Both the position numbers and the translations under genes were made by a program. From positions 5,148,997 to 5,212,996 of the forward strand of contig CM054157.1 in assembly GCA_028751875.1 (NCBI GenBank): a stretch of 64,000 bases of DNA. The letters run 5' to 3'. The notes beneath the pieces were generated by a model. The model was not told the DNA's origin. It worked only from the letters and a program-made list of their open reading frames with translations, and searched no databases. This stretch comes from Rapana venosa. Its lineage: Eukaryota; Mollusca; Gastropoda; Neogastropoda; Muricidae. Below, one piece after another: positions 12,611 to 25,736 of the stretch. Position 1 is the first letter of the stretch. Each line of letters starts with the position of its first letter.

Positions 12611-15600
12611 ACAAAATTCAAATCGAAACAAAACCAAGACCAAAACAAAAACAAAAACAAAAAAACCCACCCTAAAAATAACGCTATCACAAACATTCTT
12701 TTTCTTTTAAAAAAATATGGAGACAGGAAATGATTCTGCTTTTGTTTTGTTTTTTTAAGTCAGGCTGTTAGAGGGAAGAAAAAAACCTTTGAGAAAACAG
12801 AAAAAAAATGTAGTATCATCTATACCGAAGCACTGCACATTTTGTCATTATTGTACAGTTAAGACAAGACACCATCTGGAAGAAAATGGCAGACTCGCTA
12901 GTACTAGAAGCTAACTATGGAACACAAAATGTCAAGAATTCCATTTAGAAAAACACTAACCAACAAACATTTATTTGACCTTCCTACAACTGCTGACGCT
13001 GATGAAACAAATGACAAAATGATTGATAATAAAACGATCAAAAACCAAGCACATGATATGTACAGCTGGTTTAGCCCTGCATTATGTAACAAACACAACA
13101 GAAAATGCAAACTGAATGTCAACAAACATAACACTAATCATATCGCAAAAAAGGCTTATGCCATTGTAACAATTTGTCAGTGACAACCTGCTCATCGTTT
13201 CTCAGCACCTTCGACACTTCAAAAAATGAAAATATATTCCAGGTTATGATATAACCCAATACGTAAAAATGCATGAAGTTGCCCTCAGAGCCTTTCCTTT
13301 CAATTTTTTTTCATATCATGTTATCACTCTCAAACTTTAACTGACAACAGAATGTACATAAGCACAAGATTTTAATTAGCTGCAAGTCTATAAATCATTT
13401 TTGCAGAGGTGACACTGACGTTTGCTAAAACATTGTTTTTTTTATACCTGTTGAAACATTGGTTGTTTTTTTTAATACCTGTTGGTGTTCAATCTCTAAA
13501 CATACATCTATTTAGAAGAAGGCCGTTGATTTTGATGTCAGTGTTTATTTTCATGCCTTGGATAATTTTGCTGGAAAGATGTTCTGGTTAACACTGATCT
13601 ATACTTCTTGTAGCTACATCTTTCCGTTATTTCTCCATCTTTCATTCACATAAGTGACATCTTACTTTAGAAATACAATTATAAAAGCAGATGAAGCCTG
13701 GAGAGTGAGTCAGAAAAAAAAGAAAGATGGAAGGAAGACAAGATGAAAGAAAAGACAGAAAAGACAAAAAAGACAGGCGTGGTGAGATACATGTTTATTT
13801 TCACTAGTATTTTGGTTCAGGCTGGTTTTATACCTGATCCTAACTGAAATATCTTTTCTTTTACTGACCAACTCGGCTAGTCTTTTTTTTTCCACATTAA
13901 CTGAGAAAAAAGTCACACACACACAGACGTGAGCATTCACACACCACACACAACACTGCTGAAGATTGGGTTTTTTTGGTGGCTATTTTAATGGATACAC
14001 TTTCCCACACAGTCGATACATTCGGTGTCATTCAATCACATCTTGCACAAATTTCTTTTATCAATACTCACAGGGAGCAAATAAATAGGGCATAAAGATG
14101 TCACATGATAAACACATCCTAAACGTTACACACACTACACACAGAGATAAAAGACACAAACCAAAGGAAACTGTAACCCAGATAAAAACGTGGACGACAG
14201 ACTACCAAAACCTGTATCGCTGATTTATATCTGATATGAAGAGTACAAGTTCAAGCCATACAAACGAATATTACCAGATCATGAATAAAGCATTGAGAAA
14301 CTCTAAACTGCATCTAAAGCCTTTCTAGATAACAACATGCTACAAATTAAATATGTTCCAACAACAATAACCTTATCTTAAAACATTTTTTTTTAAGTAA
14401 AAGAAAGGAAACATGTTGAGACCATCTCCAGTGTTGTGCAAAGTATTCAAACCATTACCACTGTGAGCTATCTTCACTCTGTATTTACTTCCATTTTGGG
14501 ACTGGTCTTAGTGTCCTTGACATGTGGAATCAACGGTATCAATTTTAACTTATGATCAAAAGCACTTTTTCTTGACTAAAATCCACAATTGAACAGTAAC
14601 TTCTACTTCCCTATCATGCCAGAGAAAGTCACAAACTTCCATCTTGTTCATGTACCCACTTCAGGGAAAGATCTGAAGCGAAAACATGACACACTGGTCC
14701 ATTCTACAGAAATCACAGAGTTCATTTCCTGAGAATTGAGATTAACCAAACCTACTTGCCACATCTATCCTCCTCAGTGACAATTTCGAATATGCCTAAC
14801 AACACATTCTTTCTCCTCATTCCATTTTTTTTAAAAAGGCAAGCTTGGTGTTTTCGCTAGAGATAACGACTCTTAACCACAATCCCACAGAAATGTAATG
14901 ACTGATTTTTTGTTTTAAAGCTTGTCCCAGAGACACATGGACATGTGAACCTAAACTCCCATATCTTCAGTTTTTCTTCTGTTAAAAACTTGAAAGAACA
15001 AAAACAAAAAAAATGAAACGTGCTTATTGTTTACTGGGTTGTTTTTTCTAACATCAAAGGAAAAGAAAAACTGAATAAAAGAAATGCATAACAAATGTGC
15101 GTTCCTAATGTTATATCACTACACTGAATCTAAGCTAAATATGAATAAATGTCCGTTTACCTACTTTGTTTGCAAAATTTAAGATTTCATAATTTTGTGA
15201 CAAAAGAATATAGATTAGAACCATACTTAATAACTGTAAAGCCAAACACCATATACAGATTTCCTACGAATTCCATGTAAGTTGTCACAAATTAAATGAC
15301 TGAGAAAGGCAGCACCAAAGTATCAATATTTCACTACGCCACTCTTCAATATGAATCGATAACCATGTCTTATACAATAAACTCACAAATAATTTATCAA
15401 AAATTAAAATAAGACACAAAGGGCTTAAGAAATATCATTACAGTTGATATTTCTAAAGATATAAAATATATGTATAAGAATACTCAAGAAAAATATAAAA
15501 TAATTATATGTATGATTATTAAGAGAGAAAAAAGACAGAAAATTAAGTAGATAAACGATACTTTTTTTTTTAAATCCATATTTCAGTCACTTTGACTTAT

Positions 15601-15732
15601 ATCAGATGCAATAACTTACAATCATTTTAAAATGATACCGTTTGTTTTGTTGTGTCAGATAAGTCTAAATGACTATTTTGACAACAAAATATTCTGAATC
15701 TTTCTTTTTTTCTTCTCATTTCTAACCTCAGC
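12611..15732. other. No gene seen (3.1 kb)
   Basis: AT-rich sequence with few repeats, the least repetitive part of the first 31 kb. Short open frames (up to 88 codons) show no domain and no splice-consistent neighbours. Confidence 0.5.
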
Positions 15733-15840
15733 TACAGCACGAAGTTCACCAATGGCGAGATTTTTGCATGTACATACAACAGTTTCTTGCCTCCCATTAG
15801 GTAGCCGCAAACCAACTTCAGAGATAATAACATGAATCCT
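15733..15840 (+). mobile_element. Family D element, copy 1
   Basis: GAAGTTCACCAATGGCGAGA, TTTTTGCAT, CCCATTAGGTAGCCGCA and ACTTCAGAGAT match, in order, the conserved blocks of the ~95-bp family D repeat. Confidence 0.65.
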
Positions 15841-16404
15841 AATCATCACTAGGCCAAATGGGCGTATGTGATGCACTTTTCAGAACAAAAAAGAAATAAG
15901 AGCAAAAATAAAAGTGACGAGACAAGGAGGGAAAGAAGGGCGAGGAGGGAACGAAAGGAAATGCTTTGTAAAAACCTGAATCCACTGCAATTAATCACAA
16001 CCACTGGAAGCGCAAGGAAAAAGCAAGGAAGTCTTGTACCGCACTGAATTCTCTACTGCACTGTATTATCATTTATTGTCTTTACCCGTCATCATTAGTT
16101 ACTAGCTTCTCACTATCACTATGAAACTCGGGCTGCTTTTTCCCTTGGACAGTCATGGTTTATTGGTAAATTTCATGAAGAAAACATTATGTAGAACGTC
16201 ATGCATACCTAGAAATATGTACTAGAGCTTTTTGATTTATTCTTGTAAGTATTCTTGCTTTAAAAAAACCACAAAAACAATCTGCTCAATTATTTCATCT
16301 TTTCAATGTTAAGTTTTATTCTTTATCATAGGCATTCCTACTATATGTACGTTCTATATGGCATAAAGATTTTAATTCTGATTTAAGTATTTGGCTGTAA
16401 TATA

Positions 16405-16441
<37 letters not shown>

Positions 16442-17170
16442 ATAATATATATTATATATATCTCTCTCTTTTTAGTCAGTATTTTGATTCTGAATAAATA
16501 CCACTTGTTCAATCCAATATTTTATTGCTTCAATTCAATATCAAGTTTGTTTGTTTTTTTACTATTAACATCTCTGTTCAATTTAAGAGTGAGTGTGTAT
16601 ATGTGAGTGAGTGAGTGAGTGAGTGTGTGTGTGAGTGTGTGTGCGTGTACACACATGCGTGCGTGCATGCCTTCATGTGTGTTAAAAACTTATCCACTGA
16701 TTTTTTTTAATTTAATTTTTATTTGGGGAAAAACAACAACATCAAAATCCTAAGCCAAATCGCTTGTCACCTCTGCATAAAAACAATTCTGTTGCGAGTA
16801 TTTCATCACATCACTGTTACTGATGTCACTGTATTTTTAAGTGTTCACTGTGAGGGCAACTTCAAACTCTGCAGACAACCATACCACTTCAATAATAAAT
16901 CCAGCATTACAATAAACTCTGAACACATGTTCAGTATCCAACCTGATCTTGTCACAAAAATGCACCACAACATTTACTTTTAACCAAACAAACAAAAATG
17001 GTATGTTTAATTAATGAAATACACAAGCTTTCAAAATACAGCAAAAAGAGAAACCAAAAAGTGATGAACCAAACCATTAACAAAATATGCAGTCAGATAA
17101 ACACCGTGAGATGTTCAAACTCAAAAACATTACCTGAGCTCAACGCTCTCTTACATGCTTCAGAATTGGC
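15841..17170. other. No gene seen; AT and GTGA repeats
   Basis: TA array at 16400-16462 and GTGA/GTGT units at 16595-16650. No coding similarity. Confidence 0.55.
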
Positions 17171-17173
17171 GTT

Positions 17174-17823
17174 GGGGGGGGGGGGGGGGGGGAACAAAGT
17201 CACAATTTCCACACCCCTCTGCTAACACTGACTCTTTATGGCTAAAAGGAATAAATGACTAACTTTGTAAATTTTCTTTAAAAGCAACCAATAAAGTAAC
17301 CAACAAAGAAGCAATGTACGTAACTGGGCAGGCCATCTTTTTCTTTTCAGGAAAATAATGAATCTTGAATTTTAGGTGAAAGGGCAGGAATATTGTTTTA
17401 AAGCTACCAAAGAAAGATTGGGGTGTTTGGAAGGGGGGGGGGGGGGGGGGGGTTAGTTGTTGTTTGTTTGGTTGTTGTGTTTTTTGGGGTGCTTTTTTTG
17501 GGGGGTTGGGGGTTGGAAGGGGGAGGGGTGGAAGGGGGGGGGGGGGGGGGGGGGGTAAGAAAACTACATAGATATGTCTGACTCTGACAATTTCAGCAGC
17601 AGAAAATAGTCAACAGCATTTTTCCTTACCAGCTATCAATCGCTCTACCCTATTTCATTTCTCTTTTTAGCCTGGACAAAGCAGTGAAAATGAAAGCTCA
17701 GCCACTGTTTAACTCTTACTGTTTTGGTCATGGATTCCGCATGATCTTTGTAATGGTTTATAAGATAATGGTCCAATACATACCTACCATTGTGTGTGTG
17801 TGTGTATGTGTGTGTGTGTGTGT

Positions 17824-17866
<43 letters not shown>

Positions 17867-18071
17867 AGAGAGAAAGGGGGGGAGGGGGGTGATGCATGAA
17901 AAAATGCATGTCAATTTGTTTATATTTTTCGTGCTTTATAAATGTATCTATATGGCCTCTATAACACAAGGAGTGCACTGAAAAAAGACCACAAGAACCT
18001 AAACTGAGGAAGAAGGAAGAAGACCTAAGACAACTGCCAAAAAAGATACAGGAAGTGGGGGGGGGGGGGGA
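17174..18071. repeat. Cluster of poly-G tracts and a TG array
   Basis: Four long G homopolymers (17175-17191, 17435-17452, 17537-17556, 18057-18070) and a TG array at 17790-17865 within 0.9 kb. Confidence 0.9.
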
Positions 18072-20045
18072 GGGGGGGAGGGAAAACAGCCACGACCCTC
18101 CAGAAAATGCATATATAGAAATACCCTGTACGTTCCACACCAAAAAAATCATCACTCAATTAATACCTGATCTCGCCTTTGACTCCATACACCGAGAAAT
18201 ACCTGAACTGTTACTATCAGTCTGACTTTTTGTCAGCTGGTCAGCCTTGATGGAATGTCCACTGAGGACCGATCATGGATAACAGACTGACAACCTTTGT
18301 CCAGCTAAAGGCCAGCAGTGCCACACGAAATAATAAGGCGTGGTCATCCATAGAATGGAGTGCTGAATACTGTATACTACTCAGATCCGTAACTCATATT
18401 GTTTGCTGTACAACCCTGTTTCAAAGTAGATTGCACATCGCTCCATGACAATGAATAAACTGTGCCCAATGTCTGCTCTCTCTCTCTACCTCTCTTTGAA
18501 TGCAGAACTTATATCTTTACTATAACTTTCAATAGAATTCAAAGCAGTCAATGTCACGACAAGTCAAATGCTTTATCTCACAACTCATTTCTTCACAAAG
18601 TTCCAAGTTTACTGAAAATTCTGTTGATAAAAATCTTTACGTTTATATAGCTCTTCATTACTAAGCAGTACCGAGTAACTAATTACTAGGCTGATAACGC
18701 TCGGTTCTTGAAAATTTGTTTTTTTTAAAAAAGAGAGATTCTTTACCCTCTTTCCCAGAATTATTCCAGAATACACCCTATTTTTTTTTTTAATAAAAGT
18801 CTTTCAAAAAATAAACTTGGTATTAGTTACCCAACATTTCAAAAACAAACCAAAAACTACAACAAAAACCTTGCTCAAATGAAGGCAGTTTGCAGCAGAC
18901 AACAACAACAAAAATCCCTAAACAATAAAACATTCATATTCTTCAAACACATTGAACAACAAAATCTGAAAACCTTTCTTTCAAAACGTAAGGGAAACAT
19001 TTTTCATTGTCAAAATGTTGACAGGGAAAAAAGAAAAATGCGTCAACCACAAAAACATATAAAGCTTTAACCAAAGCACCCCGTTTCACAACCTTTTCAA
19101 ATGAACACCACACACACAACACACACACACAGAAAAGCCCTACTTTTCTGTCTCTGCCGTACAGTTTACACTTCAAGTGTTCTGTGTGGATTCAATTCAA
19201 GTGGCACAAGCCAATAGAATAACGACCAACCCAATCCTATCCCGTTATGTAAACTGTCCTGCCGACCACAGGGGTCATATCAGGGCCATCACCTCCACAT
19301 AAAATACACACAACAGCGATGGATAAACCCAAGATTATGTGAACTTGACAACGCCTGACCTGCTGAAGGGGAGGTGGGGGCAATTTCATGACGAACCAGT
19401 TCTACAGACCCTGCACCTGGAGTTTACTCAGTTTTCAAGCAGTACTGTACATCGTGTTATCACAGAAGCTGAAACCAATTCGTGGGATGGGGAAATGCGA
19501 GGCAGCATTAACTGGTTGTTTTCTACACACTAGACCAACTGACCTACTGACTGTCCAACATAACTAGAGCACTTTACAATTACACGCAGGACATAGACGG
19601 ACATACACAGTCAGAAAAAGACCGGCAACAGAATGAAGAAAATAACGCTGGTTCATTTTGGGCGACACACAAGTCAGTCAATGAATGGAGCGTATAACAC
19701 CAAAACAAAACGATGACACTTACAACATCAAAACAAAACAATGAAACTTTTTAACATCAAAACACAAAACAATCTATGAGCTGATATCTTAAGTGGCATT
19801 GACATCACGCAAACACACAGACAAAACAATGAAACTTTTTAACATCAAAACATAACAATCTATGAGCTGATATCTTCAGTGGCATTGACATCATGCAAAC
19901 ACACAGACACATGCATGCACGCACGCACGCACACACACACACACATGCACACTCGCTTCATTCAAGTTTCAGAGTTGCTGTACTTGGAATATTGACTACA
20001 TGTACAATAACATGGTATATTTTGTTGTGTGGTATGTCGTGATGG
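18072..20045. other. No gene seen; local ~95-bp duplication
   Basis: Two related copies around 19735-19820 and 19825-19910 share CAATCTATGAGCTGATATCT and GTGGCATTGACATCA. Otherwise unremarkable. Confidence 0.55.
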
Positions 20046-20049
20046 CCCT

Positions 20050-20118
<69 letters not shown>
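20050..20118. repeat. TG microsatellite
   Basis: Perfect TG array of about 34 units. Confidence 0.96.
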
Positions 20119-20121
<3 letters not shown>

Positions 20122-20216
20122 TGCAAGCGCATACGTGAGCACACATGCACATGCGCATGCTGGTGCTTATGTGCTCTTATGCATAAGTGTCTTTTTTGTT
20201 TTTTAATTCTCTGCTA

Positions 20217-20318
20217 GAACTCCAAGGTTCACCAATAATGAGATTTTGCGTATGCCACAGTTGGTGGTTTTGCATCATGAAGGTAGCGCATTTCAATTTC
20301 AGAGACGAGTGTCCATAC
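20217..20318 (+). mobile_element. Family D element, copy 2
   Basis: CTCCAAGGTTCACCAATAAT, GAGATTTTGCGTATGC and GAAGGTAGCGCATTTCAATT match the family D blocks. Confidence 0.7.
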
Positions 20319-21456
20319 ACAGATGGAGGGAACATTTTAACTTAAGCTATGACAAAAGGTTGCCTGGGTCTGTTATATATATATACTGATGTGCACTACT
20401 TCATGTGGTAAATGGTTACTTGTTCAATGTTTTTTTAGCTAAGCTTGCAACCGCATGAATTTCGCGTGACTTCTGAGATACCAAAAGAGTTCATATTCGC
20501 ATTCACAACCCACATAGTGACTCGTTAACATTTCGGCATTTCATCTCTGAAAGTAACAGAACAAAAACGGTGAACACACTGAAACAATGAACACTGAAAC
20601 ACACAAAGACAATGACTGTGCATATATATGTGAATTGTAAAAATGAGCAACATTCAAAGAGAGAGAAAAAATTTATAACTGTCAAATTTGAACAGCGACA
20701 ACATCATCTCGCTTCTATCCATCTACTCCTCCCCCCCCCAAAAAAAAAAAAACAGGAACAAATAAAAACTAACAAAATTGAACTAATGACAAGATTACAT
20801 TTGTTAAAAATTTTACAAACAAAATCACAACTACATTAAGATTTTTAAATAAATGGAAAGAAAAAATTCAAACAACGAACACCACCCCTCCCACCAAAAA
20901 ACAAAAAAATACATCCAAAAATTATTGTTTATTAAAAGTCAGACAGATTCATATGTAAATGTCACCAACATAGTCATTCCAAAACAACAAAAAAACTGTT
21001 AAAAGTTGCATAAAGACTTGCATGGCACGCTGTCAGGTGTAAACACATGCAATACTCTCTCACACACACACACACAGTTCACAGCTACAGATATTAATAA
21101 GGCAAGCATGACATGTCCCAACATACATATCAGAGCAATAGATCAAGAACAACACTCTGCAGAGCAGACGACAAACACAAGGCCCAAAAAAAACCACGAC
21201 AACCCATACCACGAGAGAACAATCGCCACAGGTCCAGTTTCATTTAACACACACTGAAGGCTTTAGCTCTTCCAGGTCTCACACACAAATACACACACAC
21301 AAACACACATGCACAAACACCACACACACACACACACCACACTACACACACAGACAGAGAGGAGAATTAGCATGGATAAGTCCTACCAACGACCTCAGAA
21401 AATCTGTGTACAAGTGACAACTATCAGACCACCCCCAGGGGCAGAATATCCTATTA
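20319..21456. other. No gene seen
   Basis: AT-rich with CA runs at 21060-21075 and 21280-21350. No coding similarity. Confidence 0.5.
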
Positions 21457-21990
21457 CTTGAGCAGTGATGATGATGAGGAGGATGATGCAATGATGTTAC
21501 TAGAGCAGCAATGGTGATGATGAGATGGTGATGATGTTACTAGAGCTGTGATGATGAAGATGATGATTTAGATTATGTGATATTACTAGAGCAGCGATGG
21601 TGATGAGATGATGATGTTACTAGAGCTGTGATGATGAACATGATTTAGATTATGTGATATTACTAGAGCTGTGATGATGAAGATGATGAGGATGATGCAA
21701 TGATATTACTAGAGCAGCAATGGTGATAATGAGATGGTGATGATGTTACTAGAGCTGTGATGATGATGATTTAGATTATGTGATATTACTAGAGCAGCGA
21801 TGGTGATGATGAGATGATGTTATTACTAGACCAATGATGGTGATTACGATGTGATGATTTACTACAGCTGTGATGATGACGTGATTATATTACCAGAGCA
21901 GTGATGGTGATGACGATGTGACGATATTATTAAAGCAGTGATGATATTACTCGAGCAGTGGCGACAACGATGACGACACTGTGATATTAC
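21457..21990. repeat. GAT-rich tandem repeat
   Basis: Repeated ATGATGTTACTAGAGCAGTG and GTGATGATGA modules with spacing of about 45-70 bp; a degenerate minisatellite grown from a GAT microsatellite. Confidence 0.9.
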
Positions 21991-22996
21991 CAGAGCAGTC
22001 TCGGAAGCAACCTATCAGCTTCTCCTCTATGGCCTGCTAGCCCCATGGGGGGGATGCTCCTTTCCCCTCACTGCCTTACCTTCCCCGTTCCTACAGATTA
22101 TCATTATTGCCCAGCACTGTTGTTATCTGAGATAATGCAATGATACGTGTTGAAGGTACCTCACCATCTGGGTGTAAAGGGACACAACTTTGTTGTTGAA
22201 AATGTCGTCATAAAAATAGCATACAGTGATTCACTGCCAGTTGGCCAAAGGGAAGGAACTGTGCTTTGATGTCTCTATTTATCTATCTACGCTTTTCCAC
22301 AAGGTTTCCTGATCACCCATGTCCCTTTTCGCCCCATTGCTTTAATTTGAGTGATGAAATATCAAAAGTGTTTTTCATACAGAGGCAGGCAGGCTGTAGC
22401 ATAACACATTCAGCACTGTTCTGGTTAGGGCAGGGAAGGTGTAACGTAACATGTATCATAATTTCAAACATACGTTGTAATGTAATGCATATCAGATAAT
22501 TTCAAACATTAGTTGTAACGTAACACCTATCAGATAATTTCAAACATGAGCTCAAAACAATATTTTGTTTTTGCCATCAATGTAATGTTACTTAAAATTA
22601 AATTTTAACTTACGGGAGGTAAATGGGCAAAAACACTGAGCGAGTCCAAGTTATGGCAGCAGGTAGAAATAAAAATGAAAAAATCCAACAAAAGATTAAT
22701 AAGTTAAAAAAATCACAGTTCATGGCCAGTAAAACTGTGATGAGTAATTCCTCAGTTTTCAAACAGAAAACTGAAAAAACGATTTCCAAAACAGAACATG
22801 TTTCCTTGAACAGGCCTTTGAATAATTTTGAGGTGGTAAAAGTCACTGAAACTCTTAACTGGATCTGCTATGAACTCTTGATAAACACTATGGGGAAAAA
22901 AAATAGAAAAGGAAGAAAAGTTTACCTCAGTGTGTTAGGGTTGTTGTTGTATTTTTTTGGGGGGGTAGTTTGGTTGGGTTATTTCCTGTTCCTTTG
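21991..22996. other. No gene seen
   Basis: Includes a repeated module around 22440-22550 (GTAACGTAACA... and TCAGATAATTTCAAACAT, about 50 bp, three degenerate copies). The 131-codon frame at 22623-23018 is Lys-rich with no domain and runs into a family D repeat. Confidence 0.45.
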
Positions 22997-23094
22997 CTCC
23001 AAGGTTCACCAATGGTGAGATTTTGCATATGCGACCTTTTTTACTCCCCCCCCACGAAGTTAGCCCCATTCTGACTTTGAAGATACCATCATGT
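22997..23094 (+). mobile_element. Family D element, copy 3
   Basis: CTCCAAGGTTCACCAATGGT, GAGATTTTGCATATGCGACC and AGCCCCATTCTGACTTTGAA; one of the best-preserved 5' halves. Confidence 0.75.
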
Positions 23095-23587
23095 TCAATC
23101 CTGATGTAAGTTCAAACTTCTTAAGATACATTTATGTTTTGAGCTTACCTTAAGTTTCCGAACATTAAGACAGAATCACGCAACCTGAAATTGCATTTTC
23201 AGCATCTGATACAGAGCAGAGTAACAGCTGCTACATTACTGGAATAAGAACTACATAATTATATAATCATATGTAGCTGAGATGCTTTAAGTTATACCAT
23301 TGGTATTCTTTTGCACACTGTCCAAGCCATAAAATTGGCTTTAGCGAATTCCTAGACAGAAACTGGAAAAGCAGTCCTTTATGGGCCAAGTTTTTTTGTG
23401 GATTTACATGATCAATTTTTAAAAATATATCAGCGACATAAGAAATAATAAAAAGAAAAGGACAAGAATACAGTGATCACAAAAAACATGGTTTCTATTT
23501 CATTGTGACAAAATATCACGACATAACATGGTTGCACCTCTTCACTGCCCTATGACGACTTTTTAATTTTGACGTTTCCCAAAGCTT

Positions 23588-23882
23588 ACGGGATAGCTCA
23601 GTGGTCGGAGCACTCGCTTTCCCCCAGCCAAGTTAAGCAGCGTCAAGCAGGGTTACCAGTTGGATGGGTGACCGTTTGCGCGCCTTGGCTTCAGTACAGT
23701 TCCCCCAGTTCACCCAGCTGTAAATGGGTACCTGCCCTCTTTAGGGTCAGGGAAGGTAAAGCAGCGAGGGAGAGGAGATGGGCGCCGCCCTCAATACGCT
23801 GGCCCTAGAGAAGTGAGGTCTCTGACGCCTCGCTCCCCTACGACCTTATAGGTTATGGGACTCCTTTACCTTTACCCTTACC
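23588..23882 (+). mobile_element. SINE-B, full-length copy (tRNA/5S chimera)
   Basis: Begins with GGGATAGCTCAGTGGTCGGA, which contains a Pol III A box (TAGCTCAGTGG). At 23630-23674 AAGTTAAGCAGCGTCAAGCA and GGTTACCAGTTGGATGGGTG plus ACC closely match the internal promoter region of 5S rRNA. The body has CACCCAGCTGTAAATGGGTA and ends with a CTTTACCTTTACC tail. Transposition would depend on a LINE partner. Confidence 0.85.
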
Positions 23883-25301
23883 AAAGCTTACACCTGTCCC
23901 TAGTTACTACTGCAGGAAAAAAATGTCACTATCACGACATAGGAGTCTGCCTTTATCTTTTAGATAGTGTTTCCCAGTTCACACAGTGATATGTGTGTAA
24001 AATATTCATGGACAAGCATGAACGCATGCGCACACACGCACAGAGCACGCACACACAACACACACACAACACAACACACACACACACACACATGCTATGA
24101 CACACACACACACACACATGCTGTCAATATGACAAAAGCACATCTGACCAGTGTCCATGATCAGCAGCTACATTCACGCATGGCTCCATTCACTACCTGC
24201 ATTTACACCATTCTCCAACACACGTTTCCAGTTTACCAATCGCACGGTCACAACATTGTGCTTTGTGCCAGGGTGGACAAACAAAAAATCGTGTATTGTA
24301 CAACCTTCTCAACAACGTGTGACACACATAATTATCAATAACTCACTTTCCAAGAAGGGAATGTGTTGTCTCTAAACAATGTGTACGTCTTTTATATCAC
24401 TCTTCTCTTACGTAAAATATCGTCTTCTTTTTAGTTTCAGCAAACATATAAAGTGAACAGAAAACATTTTCTTTTTCGACTCAGCAAACATATAAAGTGA
24501 ACATAAAAAGTGCATAATCCATAATTAATTTTCTACGGAGAAAATGTTAACTATCTCACAAAATGAGCTGGATACTAAGACACAAGAACTCAAATTCTTT
24601 TAACAAATTGATGCGAGCTCCCTTGTGTCATATATACCAGCAGCTATGTTCATCACGACATCATAGACCTCAGAAATAAAGAAGACGGCACAGATTTCAG
24701 GACATACAATTCACATTTGCAGCAAGTAAATGATTATCAAAATGAACAACGCCAGTTCTTCAACTCCAAATGAATGGTTTTGGTGCTTTCAAAACAAACC
24801 CAAAAAATATACTTGTAGCTCTTTGAAGACATGTTTTTCCCCCCAAAGGAAAACGACTTGCACATGATTTACTTATCAAACATGAAGGGTGATCACTTGC
24901 ACATGATAATGTTAACTTTGTTTCTCAAACATTGAAGCAGTCTCATCAAATATTATGTGAGGTACAGGGATGGTGTTAACTCATTATGCAGGGTTCACAC
25001 ACATTCTGTACAATTTTCTTCTGAGAACAATTTCAAAACATGTCAGAAATAAACAATGCACTATTTCAAATAATACATTTACTAAGCATACCATCACTGA
25101 CCTAACCACGCAACCACATTTTATTTCAACCTGATAAAATAAAAAGACAGCAAAAATCACACAATCAAAGACAAACCAAAGAGAAAAAAAGACGGAAAAA
25201 AAACCCCAACAAAACACTCAAGCACAGATTCTAAGCACAAAATAAAGCAGACAATGCCATTTCACAGCACCATCTTTCAAATAAAGATCCTGACAGTGCC
25301 T

Positions 25302-25345
<44 letters not shown>

Positions 25346-25699
25346 AACACACACACACACACAACACACACACACACACACACACACTATTCAATGGAGT
25401 TTTTTCAAATTCTGTTCAGACAAATTTTTTAACACTACTGGCTTCGCTTCTGAAAGGTTTTCACAGAGAACCTGATTCAATTCATGGATCTTAGAATTCA
25501 GTGGGATTGACATTGTCTGGAGTTGATTCCCAGAACTCATAATGCTTTAGGGATTTCAAGAAGAAAGAACTTTCATCAGAAATAAACAGAACACTGAAAA
25601 TAATGACAACGGCTGGGTAATATGAATAGCATTACATGCGCTGCAAGCCAGGTTGCTCAAAATAAAACAACTCCTTCAGCTTCTAGAATCAAAACACAC

Positions 25700-25736
<37 letters not shown>

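Noticed and set aside
22623..23018. 131-codon Lys-rich frame
   Set aside because: No domain, AT-rich codon use like the surrounding non-coding DNA, and its end lies in a family D repeat.
23630..23674. 5S rRNA gene
   Set aside because: Only the internal control region is present and it lies inside a dispersed SINE with a tRNA-type head.
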